Source of the DNA: an uncultured Dorea sp.
GTDB taxonomy: Bacteria > Bacillota > Clostridia > Lachnospirales > Lachnospiraceae
NCBI GenBank assembly: GCA_910588745.1
Contig: CAJURK010000017.1
Coordinates: 1 to 54,596 of the forward strand
Direction: 5' to 3'
DNA: 54,596 nt
Numbering within the stretch: position 1 is the first letter of the stretch; every line of letters begins with the position of its first letter. The translations under genes and the position numbers were made by a program. Positions 9,414-19,450 of this stretch are shown here, piece after piece. Below the pieces are notes generated by a model, which did no database searches, was not told the DNA's origin, and was given only the letters and a program-made list of their open reading frames with translations.

Positions 9414-10037
9414 CTATAAAAAGGGGTTAAAACCCTTCTCTTCCTTGATCGTCGTTGTTCCCATATGCCCCGGATACACCTGGGTATCCCCAGGCAAAAT
9501 AAGCAGCTTTTCCTGAATGGACCGGATAAGCTGTGAAGCGCTTCCGCCGGGAAAATCCGTTCTTCCGATTGACATCTGAAACAAAGTGTCTCCGCTGAAC
9601 AAAACACCCTCTGATTCTACATAATAACAGACTCCTCCAGGCGTATGTCCCGGCGTATGGAACACTAAAAATTCAAAACCTGCCAGAGAAAGCGCCTGTC
9701 CGTCCCTTACCGCCTCCCCATGAGGAAACGTATAATCCATGCCGCAGCCGCCGGATAGATTTAAAAACGCATCCTCTAACATTCCCACATCTTCCTGGTG
9801 GACGTAAACCGGCATCTGTCCATACCGTTCCAACACCGCGTCTATTCCCATAATGTGGTCAAAATGAGCATGGGTTAAAAGCACTGCCTGAATCCGGATT
9901 TCTTCCCTATCCACACATTCTATAAGATTCTCCGGCAGACTTGCCGGATCCACAATCACCGCTTCCTTCGTATCGTCGTTTACCGCAAGATAACAATTGG
10001 TTCCAAAAGGTCCTGCCAAAAATTTCTTTACCGTCAT
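9414..10037 (-). CDS. Metallo-beta-lactamase-fold hydrolase, glyoxalase II-like
   Basis: A 207-residue MBL-fold enzyme with the metal-binding motif THAHFDH, then GHTPGG, a GD dyad (LFSGDTLF) and a final GHMG histidine. This pattern is that of hydroxyacylglutathione hydrolase-like thioesterases. It lacks the C-terminal substrate domain of true glyoxalase II, so the substrate is open. Its ATG overlaps the stop of the upstream oxidoreductase by 4 bases, indicating coupled translation. After it come 139 bases before hemZ. Confidence 0.9.
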   Translation of the reverse strand: MTVKKFLAGPFGTNCYLAVNDDTKEAVIVDPASLPENLIECVDREEIRIQAVLLTHAHFDHIMGIDAVLERYGQMPVYVHQEDVGMLEDAFLNLSGGCGMDYTFPHGEAVRDGQALSLAGFEFLVFHTPGHTPGGVCYYVESEGVLFSGDTLFQMSIGRTDFPGGSASQLIRSIQEKLLILPGDTQVYPGHMGTTTIKEEKGFNPFL

Positions 10038-11041
10038 ACCTGTCCTGCCTCCCGTCCTTTATCCGCCGGAAATACAATTCCCATCTGGCGTCTCGCCTCG
10101 TCCATCACCTGCATTTCCCAGATAGAATACTGATTATGCTCCTTCGCGCCCTCTCCGCTTTCCGCGGCGCGGATAAATGCTTCGATCTCGTAACACATAT
10201 TATTGCCCGGGTCCATTTTCTCCACCTGGATTTCTTCCCAGCTCTTATCCCGGTACCGGATCCTAAGCCGGTTCGCATTATAGATTTCCTCGATCAGCAT
10301 ACAGCCGTTCTCGCCCTGAATCTGCGTGGGCAGAACAGAATCCGTAATTTTAGAATAAATCAGCTCTACCAGCATCTCCTGCTTTTCATACCATGCGACA
10401 ATTGTTCCCATTCCGTCTACGCCGTTATGAAGCTTGATACCTGCCGCCGTTATCCCATCCGGCTTTCCGAACAGCTTTACCATAGGATGGACGCAGTACA
10501 CTCCAATATCCATCAAACTTCCGTTGGATAGCTCCGGCTTAAACGCGTTCTCAATAACGCCGTTCTTAAACTTATCATACCTTCCGGAATACTGGCAGTA
10601 CTGGATCGTCGCCCTCCTGATCTTTCCGATCTTGAAAAGATTCTCCTGAATAGCCGCAAACCCAGGATCAAACACCGACCGCATGGCTTCCATCACGATT
10701 ACCTGATTCTTTTCTGCCGCGGCAAGCATCGCCCGAAGCTCCCTCTCATTAGAAGCAATTGACTTCTCGCAAAGTACGTGCTTGCCTGCGTTCAGCATCT
10801 GTATACTCTGCGCGGCATGGAGCGCATTGGGACTCGCAACATAGACTGCGTCCACATTCTCCGCCCCGGCCAGAGCTTCTAAAGAGTCGTAGCAGTCCGG
10901 AATCCGGTACTTATCCGCAAATTCCCTGCCCTTCTCCATCGTCCTGGAATATACGGCCTGCACATGAAGCTTTTCGCAATACTTCCCCGCGTTCATAAAC
11001 CAATCTGATATATAATTTGTTCCGATAATTGCAAAATTCAT
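10034..11041 (-). CDS. Gfo/Idh/MocA family oxidoreductase
   Basis: A 335-residue NAD(P)-dependent dehydrogenase of a family that acts mostly on sugars, polyols and their derivatives. The N-terminal Rossmann fold begins FAIIGTNYIS. The family's EKP motif is present as CEKSIA near residue 95, with Ser replacing Pro. It starts 8 bases after the rel stop with the site ATAGGAG, and ends overlapping the MBL hydrolase gene, so it is probably part of the rel operon. The substrate is not identifiable. Confidence 0.9.
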   Translation of the reverse strand: MNFAIIGTNYISDWFMNAGKYCEKLHVQAVYSRTMEKGREFADKYRIPDCYDSLEALAGAENVDAVYVASPNALHAAQSIQMLNAGKHVLCEKSIASNERELRAMLAAAEKNQVIVMEAMRSVFDPGFAAIQENLFKIGKIRRATIQYCQYSGRYDKFKNGVIENAFKPELSNGSLMDIGVYCVHPMVKLFGKPDGITAAGIKLHNGVDGMGTIVAWYEKQEMLVELIYSKITDSVLPTQIQGENGCMLIEEIYNANRLRIRYRDKSWEEIQVEKMDPGNNMCYEIEAFIRAAESGEGAKEHNQYSIWEMQVMDEARRQMGIVFPADKGREAGQV

Positions 11042-11049
11042 ACCTACTC

Positions 11050-13395
11050 CTATCCTGCCGTCCTCTCAATATCAATCATACCCTGAAGCTGCATGAGCCG
11101 CTCTACGACGCGCTCTAATTCCTCTCTTCTGTGTACGATAAACCCTGCCTCGATCGTTGCCGTACCCTGCTTGCTGGTACGCACATTCAGGGATTTTACA
11201 TCTATCTTATTTTCGGTGAATACCTTTGACATCTCCATGAGGAGTCCCTGCCGGTCTTCCGCATACATCCGGATATCCGCTAAATATTGTCCGCCGGTCT
11301 TCTCCGCGACTTCGCTCTCCCATTCCGCGTCGATGAGCCGGGCGCGTTCCGTTTCGGTCAGATGAATCATATTCACGCAGTCTGTACGGTGAATAGAAAG
11401 TCCTCTTCCCCTGGTAACAAACCCGACGATCTCATCTCCCGGAACAGGATTGCAGCACCTGGAAAAACGCACCGCCACGTCGTCGATTCCCTTCACCACA
11501 ATACCGCTCTTGGATTTCGCAATATGCACCTTATTCTTCGCCGCTTCTGCAACCTTCTCCAGCACTGCCTCATTGGTAAGTTCCTGCTTATGCTCCTTGC
11601 CGTACTCTTCCGCTAAACGGTTCACCACTTGGCCTTCCTTTAATCCGCCGTGACCCACGGCCGCCAGTACGGAATCCCAATCCCGGAAACCATATTTCTT
11701 CTGGACAATCTCCTGGTATTTTGGCTTCGTAAGCTTAGATACCTCCAGCGATTTTGATTTACAGTAAGCAGCAATCAGTTCTTTCCCCCGGATAATATTC
11801 TCTTCCTTAAATTCTTTCTTAAACCACTGGTTAATCTTAGACTTCGCCTGGGAACTTGCCACAATGTTCAGCCAGTCGCGGCTTGGTCCCTTTGAATTCT
11901 GTGAAGTAATGATCTCGATCCGGTCGCCGTTCTGAATCTTATAATCAATGGGAACCAGCTTGCCGTTGACCCTCGCGCCTATCATCTTATTGCCTACCGC
12001 ACTGTGGATGGTATAGGCAAAATCGATGGGATTAGAACCGTTCGGCAGACGCTTAACCTCCCCGTTTGGCGTAAAACAGTACACATCCTCTGCAAATAGA
12101 TCCAGATCCCCTTTCAACATGCTCAAGAACTCCCGGTTATCCGACATATCTCTCTGCCATTCCAGAATCTGTCTGAGCCAGTTCAGTTTCTCTTCTTCCT
12201 GCGCTTTTCCGCTCTTCTTTCCATCGCTGGATTCCTTGTATTTCCAATGAGCGGCAATCCCGTATTCCGCCGTCTTGTGCATCTCGTGGGTACGAATCTG
12301 AACCTCAAAGGGCTGCCCGACGGAACTCATCAGCGTAGTATGAAGAGACTGGTACATATTGGCCTTTGGCATGGCAATATAGTCTTTAAACCGTCCCGGA
12401 ATAGGCGTATACATCTCATGAATCACGCCCAGGGCCGCATAGCAGTCCTTTACGGATTCTACAATAATCCGCACGGCGAACAAGTCATAGATCTGATCCA
12501 CCGTCTTATCCTGATTCACCATCTTCTTATAGATACTAAAGAAATGCTTCACCCGGCCCTTGATATCCGCCTTAATGTGAGCCTTCCGGATATGCTCCGA
12601 CACTTCCGCTACAATCTGCTGGACAAATTCCTCCCGCTCCATCTTTCTGGTGTTGATCTGATCTACCAGATCAAAAAACACTTCCGGGCTGTAATACTTC
12701 AGCGCTAAATCGTCTAACTCCGTCTTTATTCTGGAAATCCCGAGCCGCTGGGCAATGGGGGCATAGATATCCATCGTCTCCCTTGCCTTCTCTTTCTGCT
12801 TCTCCGGACGCATAAACTGCAGGGTTCTCATATTGTGCAGGCGGTCCGCAAGCTTGATGATAATCACCCGGATATCCTTCGCCATAGCAAGGAACATCTT
12901 TCTTAGATTCTCGGCCTGCGCCTCCAATTTATCCGCAGAATAAGACATCTGTCCCAGCTTGGTAACTCCGTCTACCAGAAGCGCAACCTCTTCCCCGAAC
13001 TCCTTCTCAATCTCCTCCTCCGTCATAATGGTATCCTCCACAACATCATGAAGCATACCGGCAACAATTGTTTCTTTATCAAGCTCTAAATTCGCCAGAA
13101 TAATGCCGACCCACAGCGGATGAATAATATAAGCCTCTCCCGACTTCCTGTACTGCCCCTCGTGGGCCTCCTTCGCGATCTTATAAGCTTTCTCAATCAA
13201 GGATACATCCGCTGACGGATGGTACTTGCGGACACGTTCAATCAATAAACGGTATAGTTCATCAGGGTCTTGATAATCCGCAGGTGCCATTACCGCATGT
13301 CCGTCCACTACTTCCAGACCGACTTCCTGATTCTCTGTAAGCGATTCTGCCACAGTTTTATCCATCTCTTCCAGCTTTTTTATCACATCTGCCAT
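11050..13395 (-). CDS. rel: Bifunctional (p)ppGpp synthetase/hydrolase (Rel/SpoT)
   Basis: A 781-residue stringent-response enzyme that makes (p)ppGpp from ATP and GDP/GTP and degrades it. Order of domains: HD hydrolase near residues 50-200 with HDVVEDT; synthetase near 240-370; TGS near 400-465; a zinc-finger-like helical region with RCCNPVPGDEIVGF; and a C-terminal ACT domain. Keeping HDxxED suggests that hydrolase activity is intact. The ATG has the site AAGGGAGGG. It has its own promoter (13450-13478) and is the first gene of a run to the Gfo oxidoreductase, MBL hydrolase, hemZ, hisS and aspS. Confidence 0.97.
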   Translation of the reverse strand: MADVIKKLEEMDKTVAESLTENQEVGLEVVDGHAVMAPADYQDPDELYRLLIERVRKYHPSADVSLIEKAYKIAKEAHEGQYRKSGEAYIIHPLWVGIILANLELDKETIVAGMLHDVVEDTIMTEEEIEKEFGEEVALLVDGVTKLGQMSYSADKLEAQAENLRKMFLAMAKDIRVIIIKLADRLHNMRTLQFMRPEKQKEKARETMDIYAPIAQRLGISRIKTELDDLALKYYSPEVFFDLVDQINTRKMEREEFVQQIVAEVSEHIRKAHIKADIKGRVKHFFSIYKKMVNQDKTVDQIYDLFAVRIIVESVKDCYAALGVIHEMYTPIPGRFKDYIAMPKANMYQSLHTTLMSSVGQPFEVQIRTHEMHKTAEYGIAAHWKYKESSDGKKSGKAQEEEKLNWLRQILEWQRDMSDNREFLSMLKGDLDLFAEDVYCFTPNGEVKRLPNGSNPIDFAYTIHSAVGNKMIGARVNGKLVPIDYKIQNGDRIEIITSQNSKGPSRDWLNIVASSQAKSKINQWFKKEFKEENIIRGKELIAAYCKSKSLEVSKLTKPKYQEIVQKKYGFRDWDSVLAAVGHGGLKEGQVVNRLAEEYGKEHKQELTNEAVLEKVAEAAKNKVHIAKSKSGIVVKGIDDVAVRFSRCCNPVPGDEIVGFVTRGRGLSIHRTDCVNMIHLTETERARLIDAEWESEVAEKTGGQYLADIRMYAEDRQGLLMEMSKVFTENKIDVKSLNVRTSKQGTATIEAGFIVHRREELERVVERLMQLQGMIDIERTAG

Positions 13396-13449
13396 ATCAA
13401 TGCCCTCCCTTCCTCTTAGTATCTCATTCCATTCTTAAAATTATTTTTA

Positions 13450-13478
13450 AGTATATCATTTATAACACAGGTTTTCAA
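13450..13478 (-). promoter_or_regulatory. Housekeeping-sigma promoter of rel
   Basis: On the minus strand TTGAAA (13473-13478) and TATACT (13450-13455) are separated by exactly 17 bases. The predicted transcript starts near 13443, about 48 bases before the rel ATG. It lies in the AT-rich 136-base gap after recJ. Confidence 0.8.
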
Positions 13479-13531
13479 ATATTTATCTATAAATTCTATC
13501 AATTGATTCTATAGATTCTATATCTACTATT

Positions 13532-15292
13532 TTACATATAATTTGTAATCGTAATCTGCATCGTCCGGTTTCCCATATATTCATTAATTCCCGGATAGAA
13601 CGTAAGAGACATGCGGACGCCTTCCGCCTGTCCGCTTAACAGCTTATCCGCCTGTCCTTTCCCGTATTTTTCCTCCACAGCCTCTAAAAATTCCCCTGCA
13701 TCGCCAAAATGCACTGCTTCTATTGACGTTCCCTCTCTATCCTTCACCCGAAGCTTTAACATGTTCTGCTTCTTTCCAATCAGCCTGGCAGACAGAAGTT
13801 CTGCGTCCCGCAGGGCAAAAACCGGTTTTGCATTCCCCTTCCCAAAAGGCTCTAACAGCGTTAACTCTTTTACGAATGCTTCCGAAACGCCGGAAAGCGG
13901 CAGCTCCATATCAATGGACACCTTTTCCTGAAGATCACGCTCTGAAAGACGGCAGTTCTCATTCAGTCTTTTACGGAATTCCTCTATCTTTTCCCGTTTG
14001 ATAGACAAACCCGCCGCCTGGCTGTGTCCTCCGAAGCGGATCAGCAGATCCTTACAGCCGGTCAGTTCTTCAAACATATGATAATTCTCAATGGAGCGTC
14101 CGGAACCCTTTGCTCCATCCTCTCCGTCCGTCAGAACAAAAACAGGCCGGTAATACCGTTCCCTGACTTTCCCGGCAACAATCCCGGCCAGGCTTTCATG
14201 ACAGTCCGGAAGATACAAAACCAGCACCGGATTCTTCCCGGCATCCGTCTCATTTACCTGCCTTACGGCCTCTGTGACCGCAGCCTCCGTCAGCTCTTTA
14301 CGGCTGTCATTCAGCGCCTTTAAGTCCCCTGCCAGAATGTCCGCCTCCCGCTTCGTCTTCGCCCTCAGAAGTTCCAGCGCCCGTTTGGCTGTGTCCAGCC
14401 TGCCGCCTGCATTGATGCAGGGTCCCAGCACAAAGCCGATATGATACGCTGTAATCCCGTCTCCGGCAATTCCGGTACGCTCCATCAAAGCCTTCAGGCC
14501 GAGATTCTTGCTATGGGACAGCATTTCCAACGCCTGTTTTACAAAAATACGGTTCTCTCCCGCTAGATCCATCACATCCCCAACCGTTGCAATGCCCACA
14601 ACCTCCAATAATCTGTCTATATCCGCAGGATCTTCTCCCATAGCCTCATAAAGACACTCCATCATCTTATACGCAACCGCCGCCCCGCAAAGACCTTTAA
14701 AAGGATAACCGCAGTCGGCGCGCTTCGGATCCACTACCGCGTCGGCCGGAGGCAGGTTGTACTGCCTTTCTCCCGCTTTCTCAATATACGGCACTTCATG
14801 GTGATCGGTTACGAGGATCGTCAGGCCCAGCCTTTTCCCATAAGCGATCTCTTCTGCCGCCGCAATTCCGTTATCACAGGTAACCACCGTATCAACCCCG
14901 TCCCGGATGGCCCGGTCAATCAGATTCCGATTCAGTCCATACCCGTCCAGAATGCGGTCCGGAATATCCATATCCACATCCGCGCCCAGGCCTTCCAACG
15001 CCTCCAGCAATAGATAAGTGGCGCATACGCCGTCAATATCGTAATCTCCAATTACCCGAATCCGCTTATGTCCTCTCAGCTTCTCCATCAGGATATCCAC
15101 CGCCTTATCCATATCACGCATCAGCATTCCGTCATTCAAATCCGCAATCGTACCATTCAGATATCCGTCAATCGCATCGTCTCCGATTATATCCCGGTTG
15201 CGGATTAAGCAGGCTATTCTTGGGCTGATATGAAACTTCTCGCCTATGGCGGCAAAATCCGCACCCTTTCTCAGCAACACCCAACGTTTCAT
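13532..15292 (-). CDS. recJ: Single-stranded-DNA-specific exonuclease RecJ
   Basis: A 586-residue DHH-family 5'-3' exonuclease for recombination and mismatch repair. The metal site is seen as GDYDIDGVCA and TDHHEVPY, and the DHHA1 domain as RFGGHSQAAGLS near residue 395. The ATG is preceded by GAAGGAGAACATAG. It follows secDF after a strong hairpin terminator, so it probably has its own promoter in the 155-base gap; I found no consensus one. RecJ next to secDF and rel is a familiar arrangement in Firmicutes. Confidence 0.96.
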   Translation of the reverse strand: MKRWVLLRKGADFAAIGEKFHISPRIACLIRNRDIIGDDAIDGYLNGTIADLNDGMLMRDMDKAVDILMEKLRGHKRIRVIGDYDIDGVCATYLLLEALEGLGADVDMDIPDRILDGYGLNRNLIDRAIRDGVDTVVTCDNGIAAAEEIAYGKRLGLTILVTDHHEVPYIEKAGERQYNLPPADAVVDPKRADCGYPFKGLCGAAVAYKMMECLYEAMGEDPADIDRLLEVVGIATVGDVMDLAGENRIFVKQALEMLSHSKNLGLKALMERTGIAGDGITAYHIGFVLGPCINAGGRLDTAKRALELLRAKTKREADILAGDLKALNDSRKELTEAAVTEAVRQVNETDAGKNPVLVLYLPDCHESLAGIVAGKVRERYYRPVFVLTDGEDGAKGSGRSIENYHMFEELTGCKDLLIRFGGHSQAAGLSIKREKIEEFRKRLNENCRLSERDLQEKVSIDMELPLSGVSEAFVKELTLLEPFGKGNAKPVFALRDAELLSARLIGKKQNMLKLRVKDREGTSIEAVHFGDAGEFLEAVEEKYGKGQADKLLSGQAEGVRMSLTFYPGINEYMGNRTMQITITNYM

Positions 15293-15358
15293 CTATGTTC
15301 TCCTTCATGTATTAACATCCGTTTCCTATGCTTAATACCAACTGTAATTTCCATTGTT

Positions 15359-15400
15359 AAAACGAAGGACAGCCATACCCTTCCTTCGGCATGGCTGTCC
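15359..15400 (-). terminator. Terminator of secDF
   Basis: A perfect 10-bp stem (15367-15376 with 15391-15400; arm GGACAGCCAT) with a 14-base loop is followed on the minus strand by TTCGTTTT. It lies 47 bases past the secDF stop. Confidence 0.75.
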
Positions 15401-15447
15401 ATATCCTTTCACTTCCAGTTCCGCCTTTCGCTTCTTAGCGGCAGTTG

Positions 15448-17622
15448 TCAGTTCTTCTTTCCAGTCTTTCCGGCTGTATCCTTTTCTGTTCCAAACTTCT
15501 CCTTCATAATATACCACAGGGCTCCTGTAATACATACGGAAGAATATGCTCCCACCAGAATGCCTACCATCAGTGGCAGCGCAAATTCCCTCATAGAGCT
15601 TACTCCCATGACGAACAAGAAAAGTACCATCACAAAAGTAGTCAGGGACGTATAAATACTTCTGGTGAGCGTCTGCGTAATACTCTTATTTACAACCTCC
15701 GCAAGATCCGTCTTCTTCGCCTTTAAGCGCAGCTCCTCTCTGATACGGTCAAAAATGACGATAGTCGCATTGATGGAGTAACCCACGATCGTCAGCATAC
15801 ACGCGATAAACGTATTTCCTATCGAAATTCTGGATACCGCATAAAAAGCAAGCACGACCAGCACATCATGAAGCAGAGCGGTAACCGCGCTCGCCGCGAA
15901 TCGGATATCCTTGAACCGGAACCAGATATAGATCAGCATGCAGATTGTCGCCACAATCACCGCAATAATTGCGTCCTGCCGCATCTCATTGCTGATGGTT
16001 GAACTGATATTTTCCGCGGTAATGGTCGCTTTATCTACGCCGAACTCATCTTCCATTGCCTGATTCAGCTTTTCACGGGTGTCAAGATCAAGAGTCTTCG
16101 TCTTAATAATCACCTGCTTGCTTCCGGCAACCTTCTGTGTCTGTACATTCGCGTCGCCGGTAATGTCCTCTATGATAGGAACAATATCCGCATCGATCTC
16201 ATCAATCGTATAATCCTTATCAAACTCTACAGTCGTAGAAGTTCCTCCTTCAAATTCAAGGCTGTACGCAAAGGCGCCTCTTCCTCCTGCCGCTCCTGCT
16301 CCCATCACGGCAAATCCGCCGATGATAACCGCCAGGGACAGAATAAAAAATACCTTTCTTTTTGCAAGAAAATCAATCGATTCCCGTTCTTTCTTCGGTT
16401 TATAATACAGACTCTCTTTCTTTAAGCCTACCGCATAGAAAGCAAATACAATCAAACGGGTAACAACCAATGCCGTAAACATGGAGACAATGATACCGAT
16501 CGCAAGAGTCTGCGCAAAGCCTTTTACGCTTCCGGATCCCCTCAGCCACAACACGACGGCGGCGATCAGAGTCGTGACATTGCCGTCCACAATGGCGGAC
16601 ATCGCCTTCTGGAAGCCGGTTTTCAGAGAATTGCGTACACTTTTCCCCTTGGACATCTCCTCTCTCACCCGGGCAAAGATAATAACATTCGCATCCACTG
16701 CCATACCGATACTTAGGATAATACCGGCAAGACCCGGCAGCGTTAAAGTAACTTCAAACGCATTCAGAATTACAAACACCAGTCCGGTATAAATCAGCAG
16801 CGCCAAGCTGGAAGCAAGTCCCGGAAGCAGGTACGCCCATATCATAAACAGAAATACTACCGCAAGGCCGATAGCGCCCGCCTTTACACTGGTGCTGATA
16901 GCCTGTTCTCCGAGCTGCGCCCCCACTACATTGGAACGCAGTTCCTCAAGTTCCAGCTTCAGTCCGCCGATACGGATCGTAGAAGCCAGATTCTCTGCCT
17001 CCTCAAAGGTAAAGTTTCCAGTAATATAAGCCGTCCCTCCGGTAATCGCATTGCGCACCTGCGGATCGCTGATGGTCTCGCCGTCATATACAATCTTAAT
17101 GACCTGCCCTACAAATTCTGTAGTCGCATCCGCAAATTTCTTCTTGCCCTCTTCATTTAACGTCAGCTCCACGCTGTACTCGGTATTATTCATATCGTCC
17201 TGTCCGGACTTAGCCGTTGCCGTCTGCACGTCCGCGCCGGTGATAACCGTATCCCCGTTGGGATCAACAAATTCCAGAGAACCTGGTTTTCCCAATTCAT
17301 CCAAAATCGTATTGGCATCCGTTACGCCTGGAATCTCAATATTGATCCTGTCGTCGCCTTCCTGATAAACGGTTGCCTCTGTGCTGTACTGCTCCACACG
17401 CTTCTGCAGCTTATAGATGGTATCGCTCATTTCCTCGTCGGAAGGATTCTTATCCTTTACCTGATATGTAATACTTACACCGCCCGCCAGATCCAGGCCA
17501 AGTGTGATATTCTTCGCTGCTCCGGTATGACCTTTGCCGAATCCAATGATCGTTGTAAATCCCAGCAAAGCAATCAGTACTGCCGTAACAATCAGACTGA
17601 TCACGCCTCTTGACTTCTTCAT
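15448..17622 (-). CDS. secDF: Protein translocase subunit SecDF (fused)
   Basis: A 724-residue fusion of SecD and SecF, the proton-driven accessory part of the Sec translocon. The SecD half has an N-terminal helix, then LGLDLAGGVSI and a shortened periplasmic-type P1 region, then five helices. A hydrophilic linker with KKERES leads to the SecF half, which has FSLEFEGGTST (written here AYSLEFEGGTST) and its own helix set. The site AAAGGG precedes the ATG. It starts 24 bases after the SCIFF maturase gene, so the two are likely cotranscribed. SecDF-SCIFF maturase linkage is common in Clostridia. Confidence 0.97.
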   Translation of the reverse strand: MKKSRGVISLIVTAVLIALLGFTTIIGFGKGHTGAAKNITLGLDLAGGVSITYQVKDKNPSDEEMSDTIYKLQKRVEQYSTEATVYQEGDDRINIEIPGVTDANTILDELGKPGSLEFVDPNGDTVITGADVQTATAKSGQDDMNNTEYSVELTLNEEGKKKFADATTEFVGQVIKIVYDGETISDPQVRNAITGGTAYITGNFTFEEAENLASTIRIGGLKLELEELRSNVVGAQLGEQAISTSVKAGAIGLAVVFLFMIWAYLLPGLASSLALLIYTGLVFVILNAFEVTLTLPGLAGIILSIGMAVDANVIIFARVREEMSKGKSVRNSLKTGFQKAMSAIVDGNVTTLIAAVVLWLRGSGSVKGFAQTLAIGIIVSMFTALVVTRLIVFAFYAVGLKKESLYYKPKKERESIDFLAKRKVFFILSLAVIIGGFAVMGAGAAGGRGAFAYSLEFEGGTSTTVEFDKDYTIDEIDADIVPIIEDITGDANVQTQKVAGSKQVIIKTKTLDLDTREKLNQAMEDEFGVDKATITAENISSTISNEMRQDAIIAVIVATICMLIYIWFRFKDIRFAASAVTALLHDVLVVLAFYAVSRISIGNTFIACMLTIVGYSINATIVIFDRIREELRLKAKKTDLAEVVNKSITQTLTRSIYTSLTTFVMVLFLFVMGVSSMREFALPLMVGILVGAYSSVCITGALWYIMKEKFGTEKDTAGKTGKKN

Positions 17623-17646
17623 CTCTTACACCCTTTCTGTTTCTTC

Positions 17647-19038
17647 CTATTTACACAGCGCCGCCTTCATCATAATCGCGCACTCCACGCGCTTCCTCTG
17701 CATCTCGCACCCGATATCATATGCATCGTGAATCGTACCGTGGAAGTTATACGCATTCGCCATACAGCCGCCGCTGCAATAAAATTTCGCAAAGCATGCC
17801 CTGCATTTCTCCTTGGAATATACGCTGCATCCCCGAAATTCTTCCGCAATCTCAGGCTTCGTAATTCCCTCGTCCACATTTCCCATGAGAAATTCTTCCT
17901 GCCCCGCAAACTGATGGCAGGGATACAAGTCCCCCCAAGGCGTCACAGACAGATACTCCGTCCCCGATCCGCACCCGGACAAACGTTTTGAAATACATGG
18001 CCCGCCTTCTAAGTCTATCATAAAATGGAAAAAGTTAAAACCTTTTCCTTGCGCTTCTCTATCAATCATTATCTTCGCCAGCTTATCATACTCTTCCATG
18101 ATCCGCGGCAGATCTTCTTTCCGAATCGCGTAGGGATCCGTTTCATCCCCCACCACCGGCTCAACAGACATCTGCTGAAACCCAAGATCCGCAAAGTGTA
18201 AGATATCTTTCGAAAAGTCCAGATTGTTCCGGGTAAATGTACCCCGGACATAATAACGCTCCTGATTCCTGCTATCCGCAAGCTTCTGAAACTTCGGCAC
18301 AATCAGATCATAACTCCCCCTGCCGTTTCGGAAAGGACGCATCTGATCGTTAATCTCCTTCCGGCCGTCCAAAGAAAGAACCACGTTGTCCATTTCCTGA
18401 TTGATAAATTCCTGGATTTCATCATTTAACAGGACGCCGTTGGTAGTAACCGTAAAGCGGAAATGCTTGTCGTATCGTTTTTCCTGCTCTCTTCCGTATG
18501 CTACCAGCTCCTTTACTACCCGCCAGTTCATCAGCGGTTCCCCGCCAAAGAAATCCACCTCTAAATTTCGTCTGTCTCCGGAATTGCGGATTAGAAAATC
18601 TAGCGCTTTCTTCCCCACCTCCAAACTCATAAGAACCCGTCGGCCATGGTATTCGCCTTCTTCTGCAAAACAGTATTTACAGGCAAGGTTGCAGTCGTGG
18701 GCAATGTGCAGGCACATCGCTTTTACCACCGTCTTGCGCTGTTTAACCACGCCGATTAACGGCTCGTAGATATCCGGCGCGAAAAGCGTACCGCCCGCCG
18801 CAAGCTCCGTCACGTCTTCTAACGCCTCCCGAAGCTCTTCTGCCGTATATATCTCCCCAAGCGTATCGATAAGCATCTCTATCGTCTCCGGCGCCTGAAG
18901 CGTTTCTTTGGTGTGATTCTCATTCTGCCCATTCAGCTTCTCTATCACATCATAACACAGCTCGTCCACCACATGAACGGCGCCGCTGTAAACGTCAAGA
19001 ACAATCCGATATCCATTATTCTGGTACTGATGAATCAA
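17647..19038 (-). CDS. scfB: SCIFF peptide maturase (radical SAM, SPASM domain)
   Basis: A 463-residue enzyme that installs thioether bonds between Cys side chains and backbone positions of the SCIFF precursor. The radical-SAM motif C-x3-C-x2-C is seen as CNLACKYCFAEEG, the SAM glycines as DFFGGEPL, and the SPASM auxiliary-cluster cysteines near residues 345-445, including KCRACFAKFYCSGGC. The N-terminus (about 100 residues) is the RRE-like precursor-binding region typical of the family. The start is TTG, with AAAGGGG eight bases upstream. It follows the precursor gene after 163 bases with a weak hairpin between, which would lower its transcription relative to the peptide. Confidence 0.96.
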   Translation of the reverse strand: MIHQYQNNGYRIVLDVYSGAVHVVDELCYDVIEKLNGQNENHTKETLQAPETIEMLIDTLGEIYTAEELREALEDVTELAAGGTLFAPDIYEPLIGVVKQRKTVVKAMCLHIAHDCNLACKYCFAEEGEYHGRRVLMSLEVGKKALDFLIRNSGDRRNLEVDFFGGEPLMNWRVVKELVAYGREQEKRYDKHFRFTVTTNGVLLNDEIQEFINQEMDNVVLSLDGRKEINDQMRPFRNGRGSYDLIVPKFQKLADSRNQERYYVRGTFTRNNLDFSKDILHFADLGFQQMSVEPVVGDETDPYAIRKEDLPRIMEEYDKLAKIMIDREAQGKGFNFFHFMIDLEGGPCISKRLSGCGSGTEYLSVTPWGDLYPCHQFAGQEEFLMGNVDEGITKPEIAEEFRGCSVYSKEKCRACFAKFYCSGGCMANAYNFHGTIHDAYDIGCEMQRKRVECAIMMKAALCK

Positions 19039-19141
19039 TGTCCGTACCCCTTTCTATCCCATAATTGCGTTCGGATATTCCTGCATCCCGAGCTTTCACC
19101 TATAGCTGCGCCAAACGGCTCTCCTATCCGAATATTCATAT

Positions 19142-19178
19142 AACAGAAAGAAACAGCGACCATCAAAAGCCGCTGCTT
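19142..19178 (-). terminator. Possible attenuator between scfA and scfB
   Basis: On the minus strand AAGCAGCG pairs with CGCTGTTT (8 bp, one G-U) around a 12-base loop, followed by CTTTCTGTT. The U tract is broken, so it would be a leaky terminator. Such a device would give more precursor than enzyme. Confidence 0.45.
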
Positions 19179-19201
19179 TGAGCAATTCTTTCAAGCAAAT
19201 A

Positions 19202-19345
19202 CTATTTCTTCTGTTCACAAACCTGATTGCCGACTGTACAGGAAGTCTTGCAGGCTGACTGGCAGGAAGTCTGGCACTCGCCGCAGCCGCCCTTCCTCAG
19301 TGTATTGTTCAGTGTCTGTGTGTTTAACGTCTTTACGTGCTTCAT
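19202..19345 (-). CDS. scfA: SCIFF ribosomal peptide precursor
   Basis: A 47-residue precursor of the clostridial ranthipeptide SCIFF (six cysteines in forty-five). It begins MKHVKTLNTQ; the core runs from GGCGECQTSC to the C-terminal VCEQKK and contains exactly six Cys at residues 21, 24, 28, 32, 36 and 43. The site TAGGAGGG lies ten bases before the ATG. The maturase gene scfB follows. The mature function is unsettled; proposals from other work centre on signalling. No dedicated exporter or protease is adjacent, though secDF is next in the operon. The sequence shows no departure from the family pattern. Confidence 0.95.
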   Translation of the reverse strand: MKHVKTLNTQTLNNTLRKGGCGECQTSCQSACKTSCTVGNQVCEQKK

Positions 19346-19450
19346 CTTAAACACCCTCCTACAAATCATAGTCTTATATTACATTACAAACGTTCCGTAT
19401 GCCGCCCGCGGTTTGAATCCCGCAGACGAAGTCCGTTGTCCGACGCTCAC

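Noticed and set aside
19411..19426. GCGGTTTGAATCCCGC looks like a tRNA T-arm
   Set aside because: The loop has T where C56 should be, and no acceptor, D or anticodon stems surround it.
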